21,629 bases of DNA from Rhizobium sp. Q54 (GTDB taxonomy: Bacteria > Pseudomonadota > Alphaproteobacteria > Rhizobiales > Beijerinckiaceae): NCBI GenBank assembly GCA_945903655.1, contig CAMDOY010000017.1:1-21629 (forward strand), given 5' to 3'. This document shows, piece after piece, positions 1 through 7,878 of the stretch (positions are counted from its first letter, which is position 1; each line of letters starts with the position of its first letter). The notes beneath the pieces were generated by a model. That model did no database searches. It was not told where the DNA came from and worked only from the letters and a program-made list of their open reading frames with translations. The translations under genes and the position numbers were made by a program.

Positions 1-269
1 TGGCCCGGCGTGTCCAGCAGGTTGAAGACGCAGCCGCCATATTCGAAGGTCATCACGGAGGTCACGACCGAGATGCCGCGCTCGCGCTCGATGCCCATCC
101 AATCCGAACGGGTCTGGCGGCGGTTGGCCTTGGCGCGCACTTCTCCGGCCAACTGAATCGCGCCGCCGAAGAGCAGCAGCTTTTCGGTCAGCGTGGTCTT
201 GCCAGCGTCAGGGTGGGAGATGATGGCGAAGGTGCGCCGCCGGGAAACGGGGTCGATGTCTGCGGTCAT
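1..269 (-). CDS. prfC: Peptide chain release factor 3, N-terminal part (truncated by window edge)
   Basis: The first 89 codons of a translational GTPase are present; the rest lies beyond the window edge. RF3 removes class-1 release factors (RF1/RF2) from the ribosome after termination, using GTP. The G1/P-loop reads HPDAGKTT at about residues 19-26, the switch I region ends in RGISVVTS, and G3 begins as DTPG at the cut. The HPDAGKTTLTEKLLLFGGAI stretch and the RSDWM-IERERGIS segment are typical of RF3 rather than EF-G or LepA. The start is the ATG ending at 269, with AGGA about five bases upstream. It follows the RND permease gene by 82 bases, a gap that holds a strong GC-rich hairpin, so it may be transcribed separately. 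Identification is firm although only a sixth or so of the protein is visible. Confidence 0.93.
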   Translation of the reverse strand, partial: MTADIDPVSRRRTFAIISHPDAGKTTLTEKLLLFGGAIQLAGEVRAKANRRQTRSDWMGIERERGISVVTSVMTFEYGGCVFNLLDTPG

Positions 270-282
270 GGTCCTGAAATCC

Positions 283-307
283 ACGGCCCGCCGGAGGGGC
301 GGGCCGT
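283..307 (-). terminator. GC-rich hairpin between RND permease gene and prfC; possible terminator
   Basis: A perfect 10-base inverted repeat (ACGGCCCGCC / GGCGGGCCGT) encloses a 5-base loop. It lies 45 bases after the RND permease stop and 14 bases before the prfC start. On the transcribed strand it is followed only by GGATTTC, so it lacks the U-run of a standard intrinsic terminator. It could act as a weak terminator, an mRNA 3'-end stabiliser, or a hairpin in the prfC leader close to its ribosome binding site. Confidence 0.5.
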
Positions 308-351
308 AAGGGGCTTAACAAATACGGGGGGCCTAATGCAAACAATCCCGC

Positions 352-3300
352 CTATTCGGCTGTCTTGGCCTCTTTCACCGGGACCAGAGCCGCGCGATCC
401 GCAGCCTCCCGCGCATGATCGCGCGCCAGGAAGGTGTAGACGACAGGCGTGACGAAGATGGTGAAGAGCGTGCCGATGGCCATGCCCGAGCCGATGACGA
501 GGCCGATGTCGAAACGGCTGCGCGCGCCCGCGCCTGCGGCGAGGATCAACGGCAACATGCCCGCCACCATGGCGGCGGTGGTCATGAGGATGGGGCGCAG
601 GCGCACACCCGCCGCATGTTCGATGGCCTCGCGGCGGCCCATGCCCTGCTCTTCCTGCAGGCGGTTGGCGAATTCCACCATGAGGATGCCATGCTTGGAG
701 ATGAGGCCGATGAGCGTCACGAGCCCAATCTGCGTGTAGATATTGATGGAGGCCATGCCGAAGCTGCCCAGCACATTCAACGGCAGCAGCGCCCCGAACA
801 TGGAGGTCGGCAGGGCGATCAGGATGATCAGGGGATCGCGGAAGCTTTCGAACTGGGCCGCGAGCACGAGGAAGATCACGATCAGCGCGAAGATGAAGGT
901 GATGGCGAGCGTATTGCCCTCCTGCACATATTGGCGCGCATCGCCCTGGAAGTCATAGGTATAGCCCTCGGGGAAGATCTCCTTCGCCTTGGCGGTGAGG
1001 AAGTCGATGGTCTCGCCGATGGTGCGGCCGGGGAAGGGCACGCCAGACAGCGTCGCCGAGCTGAGCTGCTGGAAATTCGTCAGAGCGTTGGGCTGCACGG
1101 TCTGGGTCACGGTGGCGATGGAGGAGAGCGGCACTAACTCGCCTGAGCTTGTGCGCACCTGATAGCGCAGCAGCCAGTCGCCGGTGATGCGGAACTCGCG
1201 CGGCGCCTGGGGAATGACCTGATAGCTGCGGCCATAGAGGCTGAAGCGGTTCACATAGTTGCCGCCAAGGAAGGTGGCGAGCGAAGAGCCCACATCCTGC
1301 ATGCTCACCCCAAGGCGATTGGCCTTGGCGGAATCGATCTTGAACTCGATCTGCGGCGTGTCGAACTTGAGGTCCGCGTCGGTGAAGATGAACAAGCCGC
1401 TCTTTTGCGCCGCCTGCTGCATCTCCGCCAGCACGCCCGCAAGCTGCTGATAATCGCCGGTGGTGCGGATGACGAATTGCACGGGCGGACCGCCCGCCGA
1501 GCCCGGCAGGGCCGGGGGCGCGAAAGCGAAGGCCTGGGCGCCGGGAATGAGCGTGAGCTTGGATTGCAGATCCTGCAGCACCTGCTTCTGGTTGCGCTTG
1601 CGCTCTTCCCAGGGCTTCAGGATGAGGCCTGCGAAGGCCTGCCGCACGCCGCCCGATCCATTGATGGCGAAGACATGCTCGTTCTCGGGGATCTTGGCGA
1701 TCTCCGTCTGTAGCTTGCCGGTCATGTTCTCGAGATAGTCGAGGTTGGCGTATTGGGGCGTCTTGACGATGCTGACGATGAAGCCCTGATCCTCCTCCGG
1801 CGCCAGCTCGCGCGGGGTGGACAGATACATCACGGCGGTGATCGCCAGCACGCCCACCAGCACCAGCACGGTCATGGCGCGAAACTCGAGGGTGCGATGC
1901 AGCCTGCGCTCATAGCGCTTGCGCAGGCCCTCGAACAGGCGGTCGAGGAAGGCGGCGAAGCGGCCCTGGCCCTGCGCGCTGTGGGGCTTGAGAAGCTTCG
2001 AGCACATCATGGGCGAGAGGGTCAGCGCCACGAAGCCCGACACGAAGACCGCGCCCGCCAAAGTGAAGGCGAATTCGCGGAACAGCGCGCCCGTGACGCC
2101 GGTGACGAAGCCGATGGGCGCATAGACCGCGATGAGCGTGATCGTCATGGCGATGACGGGCCCGGCGATTTCGCGCGCGCCCTTGATGGAGGCCTCGTAG
2201 GGCGTCAGGCCCTCTTCGATATGGCGATAGATATTCTCCACCACCACGATGGCGTCATCCACCACAAGGCCAATGGCGAGCACCAGAGCCAGCAGCGTCA
2301 GAAGATTGATCGAGTAGCCCAGCGCCAGCAGCATGATCATCACGCCCACCAGCGAAAGCGGAATGGTGACGATGGGGATCAGCGTGGAGCGCATGTTGCC
2401 GAGGAAGAGGAAGATCACGACGACCACGATCAGCGCCGCTTCCCCAAGGGTCTTGGCGACTTCCCAGATGGAGGCGCGGATGAAGGCGGTGGCGTCATAG
2501 GCGACGCCCGCGTCGAGCCCTGCGGGCAGATTGGCCTGCAACTGCGGGAAGGCCTTGCGCACATTGTTGATGACGGTCAGCGGATTGGCGGTCGGCGTGG
2601 CGTAGACGCCGATGAACACGGCCTTCAATCCATCGAAGACGGAGGAGGCTTCGGCGCTCTCTGGGCCCAATTCCACGCGGGCGATATTCCCTAAGCGAAT
2701 GAGCGAGTCGCCGCGCGCGGCGATGACCAGTTGCGAGAAGGCCTGCGCGCTGTCGAGGGACGTCAGGGCGTTGATGCTGGTCTGCACCCAGTCGCCCTTG
2801 ATCTGCCCGGCGGCGGAAGTGAAATTGTTGGCGGCGAGAGCAAGGCGCACATCGCCCGGCGTCACGCCCCGCGCGGCCATGCGCTCGGGATCGAGCCAGA
2901 TGCGCATGGCGAAGGTCTGCCCACCCAGAATCTGCGCCTCGCCTACCCCGTCAAGCGTTTGCAGGCCCGGCTGCACCACGCGAATGAGATAGTCGGTGAT
3001 CTGCGAGGCCGACATGCTCGCGGAGTTGAAGGACAGATACATCAGCGCGATGCCCTGCCCGGTCTTCTTCACCACCACGGGGTCATTGGCCTCACGCGGC
3101 AGGGTGCTCTTGACCTGATTGATCTTCGACAGAACGTCCGTCACCGCCCGGTCCGCGCTGGCGTTGAGCCGCAGATTGAGCGTGATGGTCGAGACATTCT
3201 GCTGGGAGCTCGACACCAGGGTGTCGATGCCTTCCGTGCTCGCCACCGCCTGCTCGAGCGGCGTGGTGATGAAGCCGCGGATGAGGTCGGCGTTGGCGCC

Positions 3301-3459
3301 GGGATAGGTGGTGGTGATGGTGAGGGTCGTCTGCTGCAATTCCGGATATTGCCGGATCTGCAGCTTCAGCCCGGCCTGAATGCCCACCAGCAGCAGCATG
3401 AGGCTGACGACAGTGGAGAGAACCGGACGCTTGATGAAAAGATCTGTGAAAGCGCTCAT
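352..3459 (-). CDS. RND multidrug efflux permease, HAE1 family (third permease of the window)
   Basis: A 1035-residue inner-membrane proton/drug antiporter of normal length for AcrB-type pumps. It begins with the family-typical cytoplasmic start MSAFTDLFIKRPV and a first membrane helix at about residues 11-30. The proton-relay pair D401-D402 sits in GLVVDDAIVVVENI (equivalent to D407/D408 of AcrB), and the relay lysine K922 sits in SKHGILMVEF (AcrB K940). Periplasmic porter/docking regions lie at about 40-335 and 560-850. The SRFDIGLVIGSGM segment near the C-terminus resembles MexK/VmeD-like pumps more than AcrB itself. The gene follows its adaptor by 9 bases, with AGGGG six bases before the ATG, so the two form a pair. 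No outer-membrane factor accompanies them. The substrate cannot be read from sequence. Confidence 0.93.
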   Translation of the reverse strand: MSAFTDLFIKRPVLSTVVSLMLLLVGIQAGLKLQIRQYPELQQTTLTITTTYPGANADLIRGFITTPLEQAVASTEGIDTLVSSSQQNVSTITLNLRLNASADRAVTDVLSKINQVKSTLPREANDPVVVKKTGQGIALMYLSFNSASMSASQITDYLIRVVQPGLQTLDGVGEAQILGGQTFAMRIWLDPERMAARGVTPGDVRLALAANNFTSAAGQIKGDWVQTSINALTSLDSAQAFSQLVIAARGDSLIRLGNIARVELGPESAEASSVFDGLKAVFIGVYATPTANPLTVINNVRKAFPQLQANLPAGLDAGVAYDATAFIRASIWEVAKTLGEAALIVVVVIFLFLGNMRSTLIPIVTIPLSLVGVMIMLLALGYSINLLTLLALVLAIGLVVDDAIVVVENIYRHIEEGLTPYEASIKGAREIAGPVIAMTITLIAVYAPIGFVTGVTGALFREFAFTLAGAVFVSGFVALTLSPMMCSKLLKPHSAQGQGRFAAFLDRLFEGLRKRYERRLHRTLEFRAMTVLVLVGVLAITAVMYLSTPRELAPEEDQGFIVSIVKTPQYANLDYLENMTGKLQTEIAKIPENEHVFAINGSGGVRQAFAGLILKPWEERKRNQKQVLQDLQSKLTLIPGAQAFAFAPPALPGSAGGPPVQFVIRTTGDYQQLAGVLAEMQQAAQKSGLFIFTDADLKFDTPQIEFKIDSAKANRLGVSMQDVGSSLATFLGGNYVNRFSLYGRSYQVIPQAPREFRITGDWLLRYQVRTSSGELVPLSSIATVTQTVQPNALTNFQQLSSATLSGVPFPGRTIGETIDFLTAKAKEIFPEGYTYDFQGDARQYVQEGNTLAITFIFALIVIFLVLAAQFESFRDPLIILIALPTSMFGALLPLNVLGSFGMASINIYTQIGLVTLIGLISKHGILMVEFANRLQEEQGMGRREAIEHAAGVRLRPILMTTAAMVAGMLPLILAAGAGARSRFDIGLVIGSGMAIGTLFTIFVTPVVYTFLARDHAREAADRAALVPVKEAKTAE

Positions 3460-3468
3460 GACTGGCCC

Positions 3469-4620
3469 CTACTGCCGGGGCAAGGGATTGAGCGACGCAG
3501 GCAGCGCCAGCGAATTATCAACGCGCACCCGCGCGCCCGCCATGAGCTTGGACTGGCCCTCGCTCACCACCTGCTCGCCGGGCTCCAGCCCGCTGAGGAT
3601 GGAGACGCGCGCGCCGCGCGAGGCGCCCAGCTTCACCGCGCGCCGCTCCACGATCATCTGATCGGCGGGCGCAGACTGGGCGGACCCCGCCGCCGCGGGC
3701 GCAGGCATCACCACATAGACGCTGTCGCCATAGAGGGAATAGGTGACGCCCGTGCGCGGCAAGGTCACCAGCGACTGCGCCTTGCCCACCAGCACCGCCA
3801 CATTGGCGAACATGCCGGGCTTCAGGCGTTTGTCGGCGTTCTTGACCTCGGCGCGGACCACCAGATTGCGTGTTTCGGCGCTGACGCGCGCATCGAGCGA
3901 AATCACCTTGCCCACGAAGGGCGTGTCGGGCCAGGCGTCGACCGTGACCTCCACCACCTGTCCGGTGGCGAGTTCGGCGATGGCCTGCTCGGGAATGGGG
4001 AAATCCACATAAATGGGGTCAAGCTGCTGCAGGCTGGCGATGCCCGTGCCCGGCGACACATATTGGCCGATATCGGCCCGGCGCAGACCGATGCGACCCG
4101 CGAAGGGCGCCGACAGCGCCTTCTGGGCGATGAGCGCGCGGGTGCGCTCCACGGCGGCGGAGGCCTGATCGCGCGCCGCTTCCGCCGCGTCGAGGGTGGA
4201 GCGGGAGGTGGAGCCGCCCGTGATGAGCTGGCGCTGGCGATCCAGCGCCAGATCCGTGTTCTTGAGGGTGGCCAGATTGGACTTCAGGTCCGCCTGCTCC
4301 ACGGAATCGTCCAGCTCGACCAGCAGGGTCCCCTTGGCGACTTCCTGCCCGGAGTCGAAATGGAAGGCGCGGATGACGCCGCCGATCTGCGGCGCCAGCT
4401 CGATCCCCTGCACGGCGCGGAAGGTGCCCACCGCCGGAATGCGCTCGATCCAGTCCTCCTTTTTGGCCTCCGTCACCGCCACGGTCGCCACCGGCGGCGG
4501 CGCCTTGCTGATGAAGCCCTTGATCATCTCCGGCTTGAAAACGAACTGGAAATAGCCAAGCCCCCCGGCGAAGCCCGCCAGCAGAAGGAACACAAAGGTC
4601 AAAGTCAGGGAACGTCGCAT
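3469..4620 (-). CDS. RND efflux periplasmic adaptor (membrane fusion protein), second system
   Basis: A 383-residue HlyD/AcrA-type adaptor that bridges an RND permease and an outer-membrane channel. Residues 1-24 form a positively charged start plus a hydrophobic signal/anchor segment without a lipobox cysteine. The lipoyl half-motifs are visible (VGTFRAVQGIELAPQIGGVI near residue 65 and SAPFAGRIGLRRADIGQYV near 170), separated by a hairpin rich in Ala, Leu, Asp and Arg. The beta-barrel and membrane-proximal domains follow. The frame stays open to a GTG at 4752, but the added residues are Arg/Pro-rich and would sit ahead of a good signal segment, so the ATG at 4620 is preferred. Its ribosome binding site is weak (GGTG). 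An 8-base inverted repeat lies 20 to 37 bases upstream. The gene is paired with the downstream RND permease. Confidence 0.9.
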   Translation of the reverse strand: MRRSLTLTFVFLLLAGFAGGLGYFQFVFKPEMIKGFISKAPPPVATVAVTEAKKEDWIERIPAVGTFRAVQGIELAPQIGGVIRAFHFDSGQEVAKGTLLVELDDSVEQADLKSNLATLKNTDLALDRQRQLITGGSTSRSTLDAAEAARDQASAAVERTRALIAQKALSAPFAGRIGLRRADIGQYVSPGTGIASLQQLDPIYVDFPIPEQAIAELATGQVVEVTVDAWPDTPFVGKVISLDARVSAETRNLVVRAEVKNADKRLKPGMFANVAVLVGKAQSLVTLPRTGVTYSLYGDSVYVVMPAPAAAGSAQSAPADQMIVERRAVKLGASRGARVSILSGLEPGEQVVSEGQSKLMAGARVRVDNSLALPASLNPLPRQ

Positions 4621-4797
4621 CGGGCACCGGAAGGAATGGCCTTCGCAAGTGCGAAGGAGTGGGGGCGCTCTAGCACATAAAGCAGGCCGGAGCGACCGAT
4701 ATGGCAGGCGCCGGGACGGTGAAGGCGCGGCGACCCCCGAATTACGGGCCACCCCTGAATTTGGATGAACCCTTCAGGTCAAGGCGCCGCCCCCTGC
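4621..4797 (-). promoter_or_regulatory. Spacer with two inverted repeats ahead of the second adaptor/permease pair
   Basis: This 177-base gap breaks an otherwise overlapping efflux gene series and probably carries a promoter for the adaptor/permease pair. Two inverted repeats are visible. One is CCTTCGCA-AG-TGCGAAGG at 4640-4657, a nearly continuous palindrome of operator size. The other is CCTGAA, 13 bases, TTCAGG at 4754-4778. A CTTGACC sequence on the minus strand (about 4783-4777) resembles a -35 element and overlaps the second repeat, but the matching -10 position is poor. No convincing protein-coding sequence was seen in the gap. No regulator gene is present in the window. Confidence 0.4.
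4640..4657. repeat. 18-base palindrome upstream of the second adaptor gene; candidate operator
   Basis: Perfect 8-base arms CCTTCGCA and TGCGAAGG are separated by two bases. The centre is about 28 bases before the adaptor ATG. Short-spaced palindromes at this position are typical of dimeric repressor sites such as those of TetR-family efflux regulators, but a hairpin in the mRNA leader is equally possible. The role is inferred from symmetry and position only. Confidence 0.45.
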
Positions 4798-7700
4798 CTA
4801 TTCCGCAGGCAGGCCCATGGCGGATTTCTGCAGGAAGGCCGGGCTCTTGCGCCGCGACAGGCGGCTCATCAGCAGGTAGATCACCGGGGTCGTGTAGAGG
4901 GTGAGGATCTGCGACAGCACCAGCCCGCCCATGATGGTCACCCCCAGCGGACGGCGCAGCTCCGACCCCGCGCCTGTGGCGATGAGAATCGGGATGGCGC
5001 CGAATATCGCGGCCATGGTGGTCATGAGAATCGGCCGGAACCGCTCAAGGCAAGCGGCGCGCATGGCCTCGCGCGGGGTCAGCCCCCGCTCCCGCTCCGC
5101 CGCGATGGCGAAATCCACGAGCATGATGCCGTTCTTCTTCACGATGCCGATGAGCAGAATGATCCCGATGAAGGCGATCATGGTCAGCTCCATGCCCGAG
5201 GCCTGCAGCGCGATGAGCGCGCCGAGCCCGGCGGGGGGAAGCGTGGAGACGATGGTGAGGGGATGGATGAGGCTCTCATAGAGCACCCCCAGGATGATAT
5301 AGACCGCCAGCAGCGCCGCGATGATCAGCATGGCCCCATCGTTGGAGGTGTCCTTGATGGCCTTGGCGTCGCCGGAAAAATCCGCCCGCACCCCCGGAGG
5401 CAGGCGGATGGCGGCGATGGCCGCCTGCAGGGCCGTATTGGCCTCCTCAGCCGCCACCCCGGGCGCGGCGGCGTAGTTGATGGTGATGGAGGCGAACTGG
5501 CCGGTATGGTTGATGGAGAGCGGCGCCGATCCCCGCTCCACCCGCGCCAGCGAACCCAGGGGCACCTGCACGCCGCCCGCACCGGGCGCATGGAGGCCGG
5601 AGAGATCATTGGGATCGCGCTGGCGGCTCTGCATCACCTCCAGCACCACCTTGTACTGGTTGCGCTCGCCATAGATGGTCGAGATCTGCCGCTGGCTGAA
5701 GGCGTTGGAGAGCACATTGTCGATGGCCGCGATATTGACGCCCATGCGCGCCGCCGCCGCCCGGTCGATCACCACCTTCGCCTGCAAGCCCTCCTTTTCG
5801 CGGTCGCTCGAGACATCGACGAGTTGCGGCACGGCCTTGGCCGCCTCCTGCGCTTTCACGCCCCAGGCGTCCAGCTCTTCGGCGTCGGAGCCCCAGAGGG
5901 TGAACTGGAAATTCGATTTGCCCTGTCGCCCGCCAACACGCACATCCTGCATGGCCACGAGGAACACGCGCAGGCCCGGCAGCAGCGACAATTGCTCGCG
6001 CAGGCGCGCGATGACCTTCTGCGAATTGTCGTCCCGCTTGGCCTTCAGCCCCACATACATGCGCCCGCTGTTGACCGACCAACCGCCGCCCACGAAGAAC
6101 GCGGTGGATTCCACTGCCGGATCCGCCGCGATGATCGCCGCCGCCTTGCTCTGCACCTCCTGCATGGCGGCGAAGGAGACATCCGGCCCCCCTTCCGTAA
6201 AGGCGAAGAGCAAGCCCAGATCATCCTGCGGCAAGAGTCCCTTGGGCACGACGCGGTAAAGCTGAACGGTGAGGCCGATGGTCAGCAGGAAAACTCCCAG
6301 CACCACGAAGGGCCGCGCCAGCGCCACCTCCAGCGAGCGCCCATAGGCGTCGCGCAGGCGGTCGAGCGCCCGGTCGAACCAGCCGGACCTTCGCTCGCCC
6401 CGCGCCATGAAGCGCCCGCAGATCATGGGCGTGACCGTCAACGAGACGAAGGCCGAGGCGAGGATGGCGAAGGTGAGGGTCAGCGAGAATTCGCGGAACA
6501 TGCGCCCCATGATGCCGGGCATGAAGAGCAGGGGAATGAAGGCGGCGATCAGCGAGAGGCTGATGGAGATGACCGTGAAGCCGATCTGCCGCGCGCCCAT
6601 CAGGGCCGCCCGCATGGGGCTGACGCCAGCGGCGATGTTGCGGTCGATGTTCTCCACCATGACGATGGCGTCATCGACCACGAAGCCCACGGAAATCACC
6701 ACCGCCATGAGCGAGAGATTGTCGAGCGTATAGCCGCAGGCCCACATGCTGGCGAAAGCAACGCCGAGCGACAGCGGCACAGAGACCCCCGCCCCCACCA
6801 CAGGCGCCGTGCGACGCAGGAAGGCGAAGACCACCAGCATCACGAGCGCGATGGAGATGACCAGAGTCTTCTGCAGATCGTCAATGGAGGCGCGGATCAT
6901 CACCGTGCGGTCCATCATGATTTTAAAATCGAGACCTGGGGGAACCAGCGTCTTGAACTCGCCCAAAAGGCGCTTCACCCCGTCGACGGTGGCGATCACA
7001 TTGGCGTCGGGGAGTTTGGTGATCTGGATGATCACGGCGGGCTTGCCATTGTACCAGCCAGCGGCGCGCGTATTGCGCACCCCCGGCGCGATGGTCGCGA
7101 CATCGCCCAGCCGCACCACCGCGCCCGATTTGCTGCGCAGGATGATCTGCTCATAGTCCTGGGGCTGCTTGAGCTGGCCGCTGGTGGCGATGGTCTGGCT
7201 GACGAACTCGCCCTCGAAGGAGCCCACAGGCGAGAGCGTGTTGGCGGCGACGATGGCGCTGCGCACCTCCTCCAGCCCCAGCCCCATGGCCGCGAGGCGC
7301 GCGGGGTCAAGCCGCACCCGCAGGGCCGGTTGCTCCGCGCCATTGACCTGCACTTCGGCCACGCCCTCCACTTGGGAGAGACGTTGCGCGATGATGGAAT
7401 CGGCGAGATCGAACATGGCGTCGGGCGCAAGGGTGTCGGAGGTGAGCGCCAGGATCACCACCGGCATGGCGTTGGGATTGGCCTTGCGGAAACGCGGCAG
7501 GCTCGGCATGTCGCCGGGCAGATCGGTCACAGCGGCGTTAAGCGCCGCCTGCACATCGCGCGCGGCGGAATCGATATTGCGGCCGAGATCAAATTGCAGG
7601 GTGATGCTGGTGGAGCCCAGCGAACTCCAGGAGGTGATTTCATTGACGCCGGAGATGGACCCCAGCGTGCGCTCCAGCGGCGCCGCCACGCTCGCCGCCA

Positions 7701-7878
7701 TGGTGGAAGGGTCCGCGCCTGGCCTGCTGGCGGTGACGCGGATGACGGGAAACTCCACATTGGGCAGGTTCGCCACGGGCAGGAAGGCGTAGCCCAGACA
7801 GCCCAGAATGAAGAGCGCGATGGACAGCAGCGTGGTCGCCACGGGGCGCAGGATGAAGGGGGCGGAGAGGCTCCTCAT
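4798..7878 (-). CDS. RND multidrug efflux permease, MdtC-like
   Basis: A 1026-residue AcrB-superfamily permease, full length. It opens with MRSLSAPFILRPVATTLLSI, the N-terminal signature shared by MdtB and MdtC. The proton-relay aspartates are D402-D403 in GFVVDDAIVMVENI, and the TM10 lysine region is GIVKKNGIMLVDF (K914/K915). In the MdtABC system of E. coli two different permeases assemble with one adaptor. The gene layout here (adaptor, permease, permease) and sequence similarity to the neighbouring permease suggest the same. The start codon overlaps the preceding permease stop by four bases (ATGA), with GGAGG seven bases ahead. It is called MdtC-like from position and motif resemblance; which paralogue is the true MdtC counterpart would need a tree. 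Substrates are not evident. Confidence 0.9.
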   Translation of the reverse strand: MRSLSAPFILRPVATTLLSIALFILGCLGYAFLPVANLPNVEFPVIRVTASRPGADPSTMAASVAAPLERTLGSISGVNEITSWSSLGSTSITLQFDLGRNIDSAARDVQAALNAAVTDLPGDMPSLPRFRKANPNAMPVVILALTSDTLAPDAMFDLADSIIAQRLSQVEGVAEVQVNGAEQPALRVRLDPARLAAMGLGLEEVRSAIVAANTLSPVGSFEGEFVSQTIATSGQLKQPQDYEQIILRSKSGAVVRLGDVATIAPGVRNTRAAGWYNGKPAVIIQITKLPDANVIATVDGVKRLLGEFKTLVPPGLDFKIMMDRTVMIRASIDDLQKTLVISIALVMLVVFAFLRRTAPVVGAGVSVPLSLGVAFASMWACGYTLDNLSLMAVVISVGFVVDDAIVMVENIDRNIAAGVSPMRAALMGARQIGFTVISISLSLIAAFIPLLFMPGIMGRMFREFSLTLTFAILASAFVSLTVTPMICGRFMARGERRSGWFDRALDRLRDAYGRSLEVALARPFVVLGVFLLTIGLTVQLYRVVPKGLLPQDDLGLLFAFTEGGPDVSFAAMQEVQSKAAAIIAADPAVESTAFFVGGGWSVNSGRMYVGLKAKRDDNSQKVIARLREQLSLLPGLRVFLVAMQDVRVGGRQGKSNFQFTLWGSDAEELDAWGVKAQEAAKAVPQLVDVSSDREKEGLQAKVVIDRAAAARMGVNIAAIDNVLSNAFSQRQISTIYGERNQYKVVLEVMQSRQRDPNDLSGLHAPGAGGVQVPLGSLARVERGSAPLSINHTGQFASITINYAAAPGVAAEEANTALQAAIAAIRLPPGVRADFSGDAKAIKDTSNDGAMLIIAALLAVYIILGVLYESLIHPLTIVSTLPPAGLGALIALQASGMELTMIAFIGIILLIGIVKKNGIMLVDFAIAAERERGLTPREAMRAACLERFRPILMTTMAAIFGAIPILIATGAGSELRRPLGVTIMGGLVLSQILTLYTTPVIYLLMSRLSRRKSPAFLQKSAMGLPAE

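Noticed and set aside
2731..4680. A plus-strand frame of about 650 codons across the third permease and its adaptor
   Set aside because: It spans two well-supported minus-strand genes and has low-complexity antisense composition.
4621..4752. N-terminal extension of the second adaptor to a GTG at 4752
   Set aside because: The extra residues are Arg/Pro-rich and precede a normal signal/anchor segment. The extension would also swallow the candidate regulatory palindrome.
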